Assembly: GCA_030077755.1 (NCBI GenBank)
Contig: JAQJZZ010000018.1
Span: forward strand, 1,612,001-1,676,000
Direction: 5' to 3'
Source of the DNA: Filosporella fistucella
Taxonomy: Eukaryota; Ascomycota; Leotiomycetes; Helotiales
Length of the DNA: 64,000 bases
Positions 1 through 12,291 of the stretch are shown here, one piece after another. The notes below the pieces were generated by a model, which saw only the letters and a program-made list of their open reading frames with translations, did not search any database and was not told the origin of the DNA. The translations under genes and the position numbers were made by a program. Position 1 is the first letter of the stretch; each line of letters opens with the position of its first letter.

Positions 1-482
1 GTCTATGCCAAGGGTACTTGCCTGTCATATTTACGATCAGCCTTCGAAATCGTCTTGAGGAGAAAATTGTCAAGCTAATTACTCACAAAGCCTATATCAA
101 AACGTGCATCATACGTTTCTTCTCCCATTCAAATCATTTTTTGTTTAGTGTATAGCCAGTGGTTTCGTTAGTTACGTATATTTAATTTGTATTGCAAATA
201 ACTCTGGTGGTTATGACTAAAGAGTAACGTAGCAGTGATTGTCCATGTTTTTATTCTGATTCCATTCTATACACATCCACATGACTAAGATTTTCACTCA
301 CATTGGGGGGAGCACGTTGCCCTTAAGGACATCATAATCACTAGTCAATCTGTTGATATTGAAAGGGAGAACCCGTCAGGCGTTACACAGAAGTTCCGAC
401 CCTAAACACCCAAACTCCCTATCCAATTATTTAAATATGTTCTCCTTCCTTTATTGAAACAGGAAAAGTTGAAATAAGTGAA
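1..482. other. Non-coding sequence at left edge
   Basis: No open frame here has coding character or a recognisable product. It is AT-rich and lies just downstream of the stop codon of the minus-strand sugar transporter, so it probably contains that gene's 3' UTR and terminator. Confidence 0.5.
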
Positions 483-2283
483 TCAAGAACTCTTTGGTGC
501 GCTGTCCATGCGTCGCCCAGGGGAGACATCATCGTGGCCAGTATGTCTTCCAAATTTCTCTTCTGGATCCATCTCTCCTCGTTCCAAACGTCTTGTGTGT
601 CTATCAACGCTTGTCTTCCAAGCTGGAGTACCCAAGAGCTTGATGCTACCAGGGGTGCTATCATCAAAGATCTCTTGAACTTCCTCAAGAGGTTTCTGAC
701 TCGTCTCAGGGAAGAGGAAGAAAACATGGATGAACATTGCTGCACAAAAGACACCAAAAACAATGTACACTTTCCAGCGGATATTTGCAAACGCGGGAGG
801 AACGAAATAGGCCAGTGCGAAGTTAAAGATCCAATTGGCTGAGGTGGAGAGGGCGACGGCTTTGCCTCTAACTCGGAGAGGGTACAGTTCCGGCGGGTAT
901 ATCCAAGAGACTGGTCCCCATGTAGGAGCAAATGAAGCGACAAAGAAGTATGTGCAGGCGATGACAGCTTTTGCAGGGGCACCGGTGATTGAGATAGATT
1001 CTGAAGCAGAAGGAAACTGGCCTTCATAAGGTTTGACACCATATGATGCGAGGAGACCCGCATTGATGAACAGCCACATCATCATTAAGAATGCACCAAC
1101 CAACATTGTTGGACGGCGACCCCAGCGATCGACGAAAATAAGAGCTGGAATCGTCATCACAACATTGATGATGAACTGAATGCTGGAAGGGAGAAGCACA
1201 TTCGAGCCAAGACCAGCCATGGTGAAAATATATGTGATATAATCTAAGTGCAATTGTCAGAGGGACATCGATGAGTAATTGCAACCGTGAGGGGCGTCCA
1301 AGGAGAGGAAAGGTACTTACACATCATGACATTCATTCCAGTCAATTGTGACCAAATTTGAGTGAATACGCCAATATGAGTTCGGTTGATCATGTTTGGC
1401 TTCAAAAGCTCCATATAGGTAACGTCGCTGTTAGCACGCTCAAATTCTACGACCTCGCGGATTTCGGCCATCTCCTTAGCGACAAAAGGACTGTTGACGT
1501 CTCCCATTGCATGTACGAGAGCGAGAACTTGTACGGCCTCTTCCCACTTATCCTTGCGGGCCAACCATCTGGGTGATTCTGGGAGAATCATCATGGCAAA
1601 GAAGAGGAAGATAGCTGGGAGCATCTGCAAGCCCCATGGAACTCTGAAGGCAGCAGTGCCATCGATAAATGAGCAACCATAAGAAAGATAGAACATGATA
1701 AGAATGCCCCAAGTGATAGCCCCTAGCTGATGTGTTAGTCCAGCATATATGGTAAGAACATATCAACTTACATTGCTGGCAGCCTACAAGGCGACCTCGT
1801 TTTGATGGTGGTGCAATCTCAGTAATATATACTGGAACCTGCGCAGAACAGATACCAACTGAAAAGCCATTGATGATACGTCCAACAATGAGCATGCCGA
1901 TATTCTGCGAGGCACAAACAAGGATGGAACCAATGCACCAAATGACGGCACCGGTTTGTATTGCCTTTTTTCTACCCAAGATATCCGACAAATATCCAGA
2001 GATCAAAGCACCGAGCCAGGACCCACCTGGCATGGCAGCTGTGATACCACCTGAGATTGTTAGACATTATTCAGTCATTTTAGGACCGAGACTTACCTTG
2101 TGTGTCTGGAGTAGGACCGGAGCACTTTCCATCAGTGTCCAGGTACAAAGGGCCTTGATTGAAATAGCAGAGATATGCTTTTGTAGAAATGATAGCTGAC
2201 ATAGAAGAAATGTCAAAACCGAATAAGGCGCCTCCAACCACGGCTACCGCCGCAATAGCATAGACATTCCCGACTTGGTACAT
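483..2283 (-). CDS. MFS sugar (hexose-type) transporter
   Basis: Predicted 12-helix plasma-membrane sugar porter of the major facilitator superfamily, 542 residues, in the usual size range of fungal hexose transporters. Exons on the minus strand are 2283-2097, 2050-1772, 1722-1321 and 1243-483; introns are 46, 49 and 77 bp and all phases agree. Family signatures visible after splicing: GGALFGFD in TM1, a GRxxxG-type loop (SDILGRKK), GRLVGCQQWAITWG across the second junction, PESPRWLARKDK before the central loop, MNVMMYYITYIFTMAG across the third junction, DRWGRRPT, and the C-terminal PETSQKPLEEVQEIF. The start at 2283 gives MYQVGNVYAI followed directly by TM1. A longer frame begins only at a TTG. 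Substrate specificity cannot be read from sequence; quinate or other sugars remain possible. No metabolic cluster surrounds it. Confidence 0.93.
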
Positions 2284-4756
2284 CTTGAAGCTTTCAACAG
2301 ACAAAGTATAACGGTAGAATTTGAATCAGGACAAAAGTTTTTGACCCCCTCGCACATGAAGAAAGTCAAGCACTGGGGATCATGGCATTTTATATTGCAG
2401 ATGAGAAACCAGAAGCACCGATAAATTGTCCAATCTTGACAGCTTGACAAGGATCCTGGCAGGTATCAGTCACGAGAAGCAACATCTTAACGCACCCCGC
2501 AACGGCTACTCGGATCCTGATGTTTAGAGAAAGCAGATCCGTACCACGAAGGAACAAGAATCTCGTCCCGAGAAGCTATTGGCGGGTGAAAACCCAGCAA
2601 ATGGAGACTCCATCCTTCCTTGACACGTCGTTGGCTCGTTCAGCACCACACCCTGACTTTGGTGAGTGCCGATCATTGAGGGCATTCGCGTATTGTGCGA
2701 AGTTGGAGGTGCTGTATGTCAAAGCAAGGGGAAAGGAGTGTTCTGCAAGGATGACGAGGTGGCTAACATAAGACGGACTTATGCTAGACGTTGCGCTCTC
2801 TGTCCTCCACAAGGACAAGTAATGCGACCAAAATTCTCGTTCTTATAATACGAGTCGAATTTGGGGAGATTTACACTGTCAAAAATGTTCTGTCCGAGGC
2901 CTAGCCACTAGCTAGGAATTAGTTTGGGAATGCAGATTCAAAAGAGGAGGAGAAACCGTGGGGTTGGGGTGCCTGGAGAGGTCTCACTCTTAGGGCCGAC
3001 TAACTCGTGATATAAATGTTCACCTGGAACATAAGAGGATATATCTCAAGACTTTCCAGGAGTATTGAATCTCTACTAGGCCGACGTCATTGTTCGGAGT
3101 ATATCCTGGACATCGTCAAGGTTGCTTGTGTTTGAGAATGACGCTGAAGGGCCTCTGAGCGCCACACCCACCCTTCAGCAAGGATGGTATGCATGTAACT
3201 TTGGTCAAGCAAAAGGCTGGCGGACACCAAAGGCAACCCGCCTCTTTAAAAATGTAAGACCTTGGGCCCGAGAACGGAGATGAAAAATTCGGTGAAAAGT
3301 TGGCCGAAGCATCAGAGCAGTTGGGTACTGGTCCCTTCCTTCGCCTGAGCTGAAGTTTCAGTGATGGGAGCAGTGAGGGCAGAAAGCTTACCTACGAGCC
3401 TACGAAAGTATTCCTCCCGTAGCTGAGAAGCTGTGCTACTTACCTGCTGAAACTTTGGCTAGCATAAAAGGTACACTTACACAGCTCGGAGCATACCAAG
3501 GGGCGACCACATTTACATATCCCACAATATACTACTGTAAACACGAAAAAATACCATATGAAGATTTTTAGCAACTAATAACATTGCCGGATTGTAGAAT
3601 GAGGTTCATTCGCCCAGCCACCAAGAGAGGGTCACAGAATCCTCATCCTATAGGTATAACTCGAAATAGTTCAAAATGACACTTCGGGACAAACACTCTG
3701 GGCTCCATGAGGAAAGAGGCTGTAAGTGGTGTATTCGGGTGAAATTTTCCAGGAAAATTGCCTACTTACTGTACTCGTAGGTGTTCCTACGCTCAGTAAT
3801 GTTGTTGCATTCTTAGTACATACTGACCCAAGCTAGGCTGGAAGACTGGAACATTAGACTAGCTACAACCTCTCGCACCCGTATAGTTCCAAAACTCCGT
3901 TCAGGACAATCCCTCGCTCCCCTCGCCTCCTCGTCAAGCTTGTGAGGTCTGTGAGGCTTGTTTGTGATCTACAAAGTCCAGAATCAAAAGAGCTACAACC
4001 GGTCCGATTGCAATGTTGCATCTATTTTTGATTGGATCTTTTTTACAAATATCTTGAACAAATTTATGCAAGAGGGTTTGAAAGTTATGCAACCGATCCA
4101 GCCATGCATAAAATCTGATAAATCCCTTCCTCAAATTTGAGGTCCTTCGGCTTAAGAAAGCGGGGTCTCCACGGACTGATTCCAGCCAGGTTCGTCTGAT
4201 CCATCCGTACACGAGCACAAACTGGTACAAGATCACACGTACATTGAGCTCATGGCGGCTCCTGTAACACGGAACATATCAAGGGACGCCACCGTAACTT
4301 GAGGATATATTGTCTGTCACATCGACTGGTCTATCTAACCCCGTGGACTTGGGCCTCAAAATGCATGTTCTTTCTCGAGCGCGATCCCAATGATGCACGA
4401 ATCGCACAAAATTTGATGGGAGTTTTGCAGGCTCTGTTGTGCTTGCAAACCCGTTAAGGAAAGTTTGTGCCTATATATATATATCTGAGCTTACTTCGTT
4501 CCTTCCCTCGAGCTTCCTTCCTTCCAATAGTTGGGTCAATACCTGGTTTCTTTATTGCTGCGCCTCAATTTAGAAATCTGAGATAAGCAACTGGACTTAT
4601 TTCATGTCTGTCCCACCGTTCAATTTCAATGTGTGTTGCGGTGACTGCCTCAATTCTCTCACTATCTCTTGATCTCCTTTGGATGGAGTTTCGACCTCTC
4701 CCAATTGTCCCAATCTTTCTTGAAGAGTTGGTACCTTTGGATATCAACAATCCAGA
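2284..4756. other. Intergenic region, 2.5 kb
   Basis: Only short scattered open frames with no family resemblance are present. It must hold the promoter of the minus-strand transporter on its left and of the DUF7053 gene on its right. I see no transposon, tRNA or repeat array. Confidence 0.5.
4472..4526 (+). promoter_or_regulatory. Probable core promoter of the DUF7053 gene
   Basis: A (TA)n run at 4472-4484 is followed by a pyrimidine-rich CTTCC tract at 4500-4526, about 230-285 bp upstream of the ATG at 4757. A TATA-like run followed by a CT tract is a common arrangement at fungal transcription starts. The assignment is inference. Confidence 0.4.
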
Positions 4757-5420
4757 ATGTCTTGTAAGCTCGACTTCTTCCCCACTCGCATAAGTACTGA
4801 CCCACCTAGTTCTTAACAGCAGCACGAATGTCTTGACGAAGCAAATTCTTGCTCCACATATCACCAAAGATCAGGTTCTAGCTCTGTTACATGATAGTGA
4901 TAAGATGCTCGATCTCAACCCAATTATCAGATCCCATACTCTGCTCGATGACCCTCGCTCCAAAGCTTTCTTCAAGCATGTCGAACCTGAGAACAAACCT
5001 CCAGCGACCGGTGAAATGGATGTTGTCCCCGTATACCAAATCATTGAAGGAATGGGTGTTGGAACTGCTGAGGCTGGAAGCTGGCGAGGTGGGTGGGCCA
5101 AGAAATTCATTCCCGACACGATTACCTACCAAACAAGTATGCAAAATACAGACAATGGTATGGTCACTATTACACATGCGCCGATGGGAGTATATAGTGT
5201 GACCAGATGGATTGTCAAAGATTCAGGGGAAGGAAATGTGGGTTTGATACTGGAAAAAACTGGAAAGGTTACTAGTAATCGAATGTTGATGGGCTTCATC
5301 AAGACGACCCTCCAAGACAGTTACGATAAGCTTGTTCAGTATTTTCTCACTGAGTTAGAGAGGCAAGTCAGTGCTGCAAATCAAACTGGAGGTGATATGG
5401 TTACAGAAAAAGTGACCTGA
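4757..5420 (+). CDS. DUF7053 (SRPBCC-like) fungal protein
   Basis: A 205-residue protein of the fungal DUF7053 family, probably a START/SRPBCC-like fold; its biochemical function is unknown. Exons 4757-4763 and 4810-5420. The first exon is only seven bases (ATGTCTT), followed by a 46 bp intron (GTAAGC...TACTGAC...CACCTAG). Splicing gives MSFLNSSTNVLTKQIL, matching the usual family start: a short Ser/Thr-rich segment, then the 'LLHDSDKMLDLNP' helix. Other family-like features are the PVYQIIEGMG strand near residue 70 and the long C-terminal helix (TTLQDSYDKLVQYFL). Without this splice the frame begins only at a TTG, so the intron decides the start. It stands alone between two long intergenic regions. 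Confidence 0.82.
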
Positions 5421-6771
5421 GGTTGGCGGTTGATGTGGCATTTGCATGAAACTGGCGTATCTTGACAGCATTGATAGACTGATTTGGTCAAGGCAAAGAA
5501 ACAAACCACTGGAGTTAGGTATTGTTTTAGTATGGCTATTATTGGTTAATTGGTCATTCAAAATTTTAAGAATAGTCGGTTTGGACATACGCAAATGAAG
5601 AAATTTTTACTCTATGCTCCGGACAAGGCCTGAATTTAATTGTACGAGCAACATAATAAGTGTATACTACAGTATCATTGGGTCTCTATTGTCTAGTAAT
5701 GTTTATAGGATGGGTGAATCTGAGTTGGGGAACATTGGGTTACAACTGCAACGGCGCCTTTCCCACGCCTGCATACACAAACGCAAGCTTCACCTCACGG
5801 CATTCCCCATTCACCTGTAGTCGGCTTAAAGAAGCGGCGTCGCAAGCAAGCAGACGGGAGGCTAATATGAAATATGGTCCTTTCAGCTATCCACCATACG
5901 GTCCAATCTGACTTGCATACCTAGGCACGAGTACGGAGCATTCAGAGGAAACCGCGTGCTAGTGCTGGTCCACGAGCACCCACTGTGAGTTAGTGGGCAG
6001 CTGATGTTTGGCGTGCATGCAACGATTTTGGGTGGCAGCTAATTAAGGTATCGTGAGGACGAGTGAGATCACGATGTCATGCAGCGTGGACTACGTCTTT
6101 TGGAGGGTATTCTCACTCATGCGGCAGCTCAGCGGCGGTGGAAGAGGCTAAGACAGGCTAACATCGAATTCCAGACCACAAAGAGTATGGACAGCACTGA
6201 ATGAAAGTTATAGACTTCAATCACTGTGGCCAGCGATGGCAATCCGAAGTTGGGCAGAAGTCAAGCGTAAGCGAACAGCTAAGTATGGTGCAAAAGTGTA
6301 CTCCGATAGAGTATGTATGTAGGGCTGAAAGCAAAATACCACCTTTCAGACCAAGGTGGGGAAAGACGGTACACTGGAATCGCGACAGCCCTTCACCGTC
6401 GAGTCGATGCTGGAGATTGGGAGAAGAAGGTTACACAGGGTTTAGCGAAGGCTGTCTTGCGGTGAGTTGAGGGGTTTCTGCAGCCTTGTGCGGTGGGCGT
6501 AAGCTGGTGTTCAGCTGAAAGATTGAAAGAACGGGATCTTTACTTTTTCGATTTGTGAAACCCTGTTGTCAGCTATTTAGACAGGTAATCCCGCAATCTC
6601 TTCTGTCCCTTGTTTGAAGTCAAGTCAAAAAGTGTTGTCGTCTGCTCTTTCCGCATATAGATGTGTTGATGACCAAATCCATATATCTGCTGATTTATCG
6701 AGTGACTCCGCCTAACCTGCATTAAATCTTCCTCTTCCTGTCGTTGCTATATATCTATCAAAACTTTTTGG
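5421..6771. other. Intergenic region, 1.35 kb
   Basis: No coding frame with recognisable content. A TATA-like 'TATATATC' lies near 6750, just before the first ATG of the DUF2235 gene, and may mark its promoter or 5' UTR. Confidence 0.45.
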
Positions 6772-8734
6772 ATGAATATCCAGAAGCTTACCTTCACTTC
6801 GACGCGCTCTGCTAAAACATTACGTGGCGGTGTTTCGCCTATTATCAAATATCAAATCCTTCAAGTGTCAACACTTAGAGCTTTCAGCATGAGTACGACA
6901 CGCCTTTCAAATAGGCCAGTGGGCAAGAAATTTGTGGTGGCTTGCGATGGTTGGTCTATCATCTCATTCTGAGTGACATGTCACTAATATGCCTAGGAAC
7001 CTGGCAGGTATGAACAATCCAGAGCCGGATACCGTGATAAACAAGAGGATTCGGCCAAGCTACCACTCTAAGCGGTCAAATCCTCCCTCTGTCGAGATGG
7101 TCGTTGAAGTGTAACTCTGAGCTGACATGAAAGCAGAATGCCGATATGGGGCTGGACACGTCCGTCTTCGCTCCTCCTAAAGTTCAGATTCCCTCAAATG
7201 TCACTCGGATCGTCCGAGCTCTTAATCATAGAGATGAGAAAGGAATCAGCCAAATTTCGTTCTACCAGCGTGGTATTGGAACTGATGGTGACTTTGAAAA
7301 CAAAGTCGTTGGTGGTCTTACCGGAAATGATATCTCGGAGCATATCCGAGAAGCTTATGCCTTCATTGCGAACAATTTCAACCCTGAGACCCAGAAGGAT
7401 GTGCTGGACGAAACCAAGCCTATGGATGAGATAGTTTTGCTCGGCTTCTCTCGCGGAGCCTACACGGCTCGAGCTATTGCTTCACTTATTAGTGATGTTG
7501 GTCTCTTGACCAAACTCGGAATGGAAAGTTTCTGGGCTATATTTGGAGACTGGATGAAACAGGATATTGCGGGACGAGAAACAGAATGGTTTATTGCGAC
7601 CTACTCGGGAGTCGCAAATGATTTTCAGGCAAAGAATGGGCGCAAAATCAAGTTCACAGACAAAGAATATCGCCAAACTTTGATTGATGTAAGTATCAAG
7701 AATCTCTGTATAGTTTTGACTAATGATTGTCTTAGAATGGTTTGACAAGATGGGGGATGCCAATCCGTGCTCTTGGTGTTTGGGACACTGTCGGTAAGAG
7801 TCTTGAAGAGTGTAGGATAGCTTCCGGATGCTAACACTTTATAGGTGCTTTGGGTATACCTATGCCCTGGAAGGCTAAGAACGTCAAACCATACTCTTTC
7901 GTCAACACCAAGGTCGCACAAGCTGTTCAGCACGCATTTCACGCTCTAGCCATTGATGAGCATCGCGGGCTATTCACCCCAACCCTATGGGAGAAACCAG
8001 ATCCACCTTCGCAGCTGCGCCTTCTCAAACAATGCTGGTTCCCTGGTTCTCACTCGAACGTTGGCGGATCTTATGCAGATGCTGGCATTTCTAACATCAG
8101 TCTGGCGTGGATGGTGAGTCTCATGGAAGACGTGGATGGCGGTATCCTCTCGTTCAACCCAGACTACCTGGACTATGTGCAGGATCAAAACACGAAATAC
8201 TATCAGACAGTGAAGGAAGCACAAAGGCCATGGGGGTTTGGACGATTGTACGACTCGTCTCTAGTTACAAGCCCGGAGACTCTTGCTCAAGCAATCGGCC
8301 CTATTCAACGAAACCCGGGCAGATATCATAAAGTCGATACAGAGACTGGACAACAAGGACCAGTTCCACTGAAAGGCACCTCGGAAACTATTCATCGCTG
8401 TGTGAGAGTACGAATCGATGGTGCGGGTCCAGGTCCAGAAGCACTAATCGCCGACACCGTTATTGAGAAGTTGATTGATCTCGCAAAGAAGGCGCTTGGG
8501 AAAAATCCGACTCTGGTAGCAGAGACCAAGTCATATAATCCTCCGGCTCTCAGCAATTATACTTTGATTCAATCTCCTCAGGTCAAGAGTGAAACCGATC
8601 ATTCGAGCCCCGGGTCGAGCGGTGTTATCTGGAAAAGTAAGGATGGGCTGGGTGATCTTCCCGAAGAAGAACTAGGAAGAACGGAAATCAGGTTGCTGAA
8701 GAGAAGTGTTCAAGGAAAGCCTCTAGTAAAATGA
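6772..8734 (+). CDS. DUF2235 alpha/beta-hydrolase-like protein
   Basis: A 562-residue DUF2235 protein, an alpha/beta-hydrolase-like family widespread in fungi and also found as bacterial type VI effectors. Exons 6772-6949, 6997-7007, 7137-7688, 7736-7793 and 7845-8734; all phases agree, including an 11-base second exon encoding the end of ACDGTWQ. Seen: the N-terminal nucleophile-fold entry ACDGTWQNAD; GFSRGAYTAR near residue 165, the GxSxG-like elbow with Ser followed by Arg-Gly; WDTVGALG across the fourth intron; and SHSNVGGSYAD with the conserved His. These support a Ser-His hydrolase-type site. Substrate is unknown. The first 53 residues are rich in Arg, Ser and Thr with no acidic residue, like a mitochondrial presequence; a second in-frame ATG at 6889 would remove them. 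Confidence 0.88.
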
Positions 8735-10834
8735 ACCGAGACAGGCTGTCGATGGAGATTATAGATTGTGCTGGATATAGTAAAAGGGAGCAAGACTGTG
8801 GCGGCAAACGCAAGGAATGGCACTAGAAATTGAAGTTCTCTCTTGCCAATGAAAATTGACAATCCCCCTCATACTTTGTAGTGTATGACACTGTTGTTGC
8901 CTATATAAGTGCGTACAGGGTGCAACCATGTACGGGTTTGTATGGGCAGTTAGAAAAAGTTGGATCTATCGATCGTCCTTATTAAAGAGAGATGTTCCCA
9001 CCACAATGCTTCAAGTATAGAAATCTCCTACATCTGTCGTTGACCTAGCTACTGACATTTCTCCTTTTCAAATCGTCTTCTTGCCCGTTTGCAACATTTT
9101 TCGTAATATCACTAAATTTTCATAATGATGCCAATAGTCTCTCCAATATTAATAACCCTAATTTCCAACTTGGTGTTACCACCAGTATACACTTCAGTTC
9201 ATTATTATACAATAGCCAATAATTGAAATTTCAATATCCCCAGTCTCTATTAAGAATGTTGACACGAGTATATACTTCGATTCTCGTCAATTTACAATAG
9301 TTAAGATACTAATATCCTAAAAACTTCGGTCCTTTTTATAGGAACCAGAAATCGTCCGAGTAGTGCCTTTAGCTCTCTACATTTGGTAGCTTACCTATTC
9401 GTTTTCATTAGAGATGGGTGTTTCTATCCATTCATAGTCCCACTCGGGCTCGAAATGTCTATCACTCCCTTCTTTTTTGTACACAATCAGAAAGTTCAAG
9501 TGTCTGAACTACTCACAGTGAGATAAAATACGAATTCTACTCTCAGAGCAGCTATATGATGGACCCCTCGTTTGGGAGAGCAGAAATAAACCCACTCAGT
9601 TCTTCATCATGCCTTACGGGCCCGGCCTCTGTGGATGTGGAGGCTTGTGTAGCTTACGGCCTGACAGTAGGATCAGATCATGTCGCCTGATGTGTGCGTA
9701 GTAAAGATACTCGTTTTAGAGGGAATTGGCAGAGAGTGTGGAAAAATTACAGATATTCCATTAAGAGATCGAAGTGCCGTGAACACTGATCTGCTATTAC
9801 AAAACTATCCACCGTCGAGAGAATAACTATTGCCAATCAAATATACTATCCAAATTCCAAGTCTATTGGTCTCTTGTTGATTGTACAAGGGATTTATGGA
9901 CTTGCATTTGAAAATATTCATCCAATTTGGTCAAGCTATCTTCTCGCCACTTCATGTGCAATATGATAGTCGAGCAATCATTGTCCACGACTGACTTCTC
10001 CTCCCTATTCAGTTGTGTTATCAATTACATTCTATACCTAAACTATAAGAGCAAAACTGTTGTTCAATGCCCATCCCTTGATAGAACAATAATTTATCGA
10101 CTGTACTAGGGTTTGCGAAACAGAGAGAGCTGATTAGTTTCCAAGCTCCAAAGTCTCAACGCTCAATTAAGAATTTTCAAATATCCATCTATTCTAGATC
10201 TTCAAGGCTTGATGAATCATTTTGTACGAGGACAACATTTATACAAAAAGACGCGTTCTGTATTATAGGAGTATTATATAAGCCCAAGAGTGCTAAAATA
10301 CCTTGACTAAATATATTTCTAGTAGTTGTCCTGGCTGTATAGATTCAAGTTACTATGTTACTTAGAGATGATAATAGTTGACCTTTATCTCCAATAAACT
10401 CCATACAATAATCGCTGATATCAAAGCTCGGTGGCGCGTCAACTTTATGTTATTGTAATGCTGCATTTGCTAATCATAAGAACAAAACCCTTGTGTTCCC
10501 ATCTCGAAAAGGAACAGTATGGCCAACAAAACTACTGAGAGACAATGAACAACAGTCAAATCTGCTAGTTGGGTTGCCCCTGCGATTCCAAGTATTTAGA
10601 ATGCAACAGAGGTGATCGAGCCGCTGAGCTTGCCTTTCTTCATAGAGAAGCTATAAGGTGCGTTAGAATGAATTTTGGCAATTGCTAAGGTCTGTTTCTA
10701 TCTCCACGGAGCAGGGCAATTTAGTCTACGCCAGGACCGTTGCCCCACGGTTGCTACTTGAAGTGACTCGAACTCCAACCCCACCAAATTCATTACATGC
10801 TTAAACATACCTCCGAAGGATCAATAAATTCAAA
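8735..10834. other. AT-rich gene-poor region
   Basis: About 2.1 kb with visibly higher AT content than the flanking genes, especially 9000-10500, and no coding frame above about 60 codons. Two diverged copies of a short segment built around 'GTATAYACTTCRRTTC' appear near 9182 and 9270. It could be a decayed, RIP-mutated transposon or simply AT-rich spacer; no reverse transcriptase, integrase or terminal repeat could be recognised. Confidence 0.4.
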
Positions 10835-11247
10835 ATGGTAAGTTCAATTTCAGTGAATTCAAGTATTCAAAAACCTCTAGCCTCCCCTTATCTAATGGTC
10901 ATAAAATAAATCACTCCGAAGCTGACCCCATTTAGAGTAAAGATTCTAGCTACACCTACGTCCACATGAATGCTCCTCGACAGGCAGATCTCTTCGAGAG
11001 TTTCTGCGGCGACAAGTTGCCAGACGACGAAATATACGTTCCTCCTCATAACCAGCCTATCAACCCAGAAGATGAAGATGATGTTGTGCCTGATCAGCAT
11101 GCCGCATTTGGGATCCAACGAGCGACGCAAAAGACAAAGGAAGCTGCTTGGAAAGATCTTGGGCTTGGAGAATTGATGAAGAAGGGTCCCGAGAAGAAGC
11201 AAGGAGACGTGGCTTGGAAGGCTGGGAGTAAGAGTCTGCCTAGATGA
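10835..11247 (+). CDS. Small acidic hypothetical protein (104 aa)
   Basis: No family recognised. The first exon is only the ATG at 10835-10837, followed by a 98 bp intron (GTAAGT, GCTGAC branch point, CATTTAG acceptor) and exon 10936-11247. Splicing gives MSKDSSYTYVHMNAPRQADLF with the reading frame open throughout. An alternative start without splicing is the ATG at 10966 (93 aa). The protein has an acidic, Pro-rich middle (PPHNQPINPEDEDDVVPDQ) and a Lys-rich C-terminal half (GLGELMKKGPEKKQGD), with no signal peptide or membrane segment, and is probably largely disordered. It sits between the AT-rich gap and the trs31 gene, with 322 bp to the convergent trs31 stop. Confidence 0.6.
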
Positions 11248-11569
11248 TCGAGCATGCTTGCGGGGAAACAAACACAATTTGGATGATAAAAGGCGTTGTA
11301 TGATACCCTCGAGCGGCGTTTTGAAGGACTATTTTGTCGGAGATTCAGAGTAGGAATGGCATCAGCAGTATCTGTATGCCGACGAAGAGAATGAAAGAGT
11401 CACAGTGGGTGCCGAATCAGTGTTTCTCGGGAGATCATAGGAAATCAGAAGTCTCAAAAAATTCTAGATAGCACAGTTCTGTGCAGACCAAACACCATCC
11501 CTCAGCCATAACGCCTCCCAATGCTAATTTCCATGTATCATGAAATGAACATCCTATCTATCCACGAAG
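11248..11569. terminator. Convergent 3' region
   Basis: A 322 bp space between the stop codons of the small plus-strand gene and the minus-strand trs31 gene. It should hold both poly(A) regions. No gene is visible. Confidence 0.4.
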
Positions 11570-12291
11570 CTAACCCCTCCCCAAAAACGCCTCTCGCTCT
11601 ACAACCTCTTGCTGAAATTTGATCAAAAAGACTGTCTTCCCAGGCCACAACTCACCCTCCTCTCCTTTCCCAACACTATGGGCCGTTACCCTGGCCGGGA
11701 ATCCAGCACCATCACAAACACCCTCCACAATCCCAGCCACGAACGCAGCGCAGTTTAGCTGGTTCATTTCCTTTGGTACACTAATATATTGATTGACCAG
11801 CGGATCATTATCAGATATCATATAATCCTCTGGTGTCTCTGGGTTTGAGGATTTCTCTAGAGCATCTGCCGGATGGGAAAAGAGATGCCGCCAGAGAATG
11901 GTGGTGATGAACTGGAGAAGGGCGATGATATGAAGAGGACGGGTCTGTGTTCGTGGCGGTTCGCGGTAGAGCAGGAGATCAAGTAATTTGAGGCCTATAG
12001 GATGGCCCTGGGCGTTCAATCTGTACTGAGCTTAGCTGTGTACAATACGTTGAAGTGGCAGTCCTACCTCTTTTCCAGATCTTGAATACCAGTGACACGT
12101 TTTTGAGCATAGCTCACCATCTCCCCAAATAGATATGCGAAGCTTGCCTGGCTGAGCTCTTGTGTGCGACTTCGATTCAGAGGTCGGTGGTATATTGTCT
12201 TTCCGTTTGAGGGGTATCGGAGACCTGGTTGTCCAGCGCGTTGAGCCGCTTGTGCGGCTCCAGGCGCCTTTACAGGTTGGGAAGAAGCCAT
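11570..12291 (-). CDS. trs31: TRAPP complex subunit Trs31 (TRAPPC5)
   Basis: A 224-residue subunit of the TRAPP core, the tethering complex and exchange factor for Ypt1/Rab1 at the ER-Golgi interface. Exons 12291-12068 and 12020-11570 with a 47 bp intron that joins EK-R to LNAQGHPIG. Seen: the characteristic LNAQGHPIGLKLLDLLLYRE, IALLQFITTILWRHLF, AEALEKS-like region, NDPLVNQYISVPKEM and CAAFVAGIVEGVCDGAGFPARVTAHSV, the Bet3-family alpha/beta core. The first ~45 residues (MASSQPVKAPGAAQ...) are a low-complexity extension common in filamentous fungi. The start at 12291 was chosen as the first ATG giving this extension; the open frame continues upstream. It is followed on the same strand by sec14-like and MPP-alpha genes, each with its own spacer. 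Confidence 0.95.
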
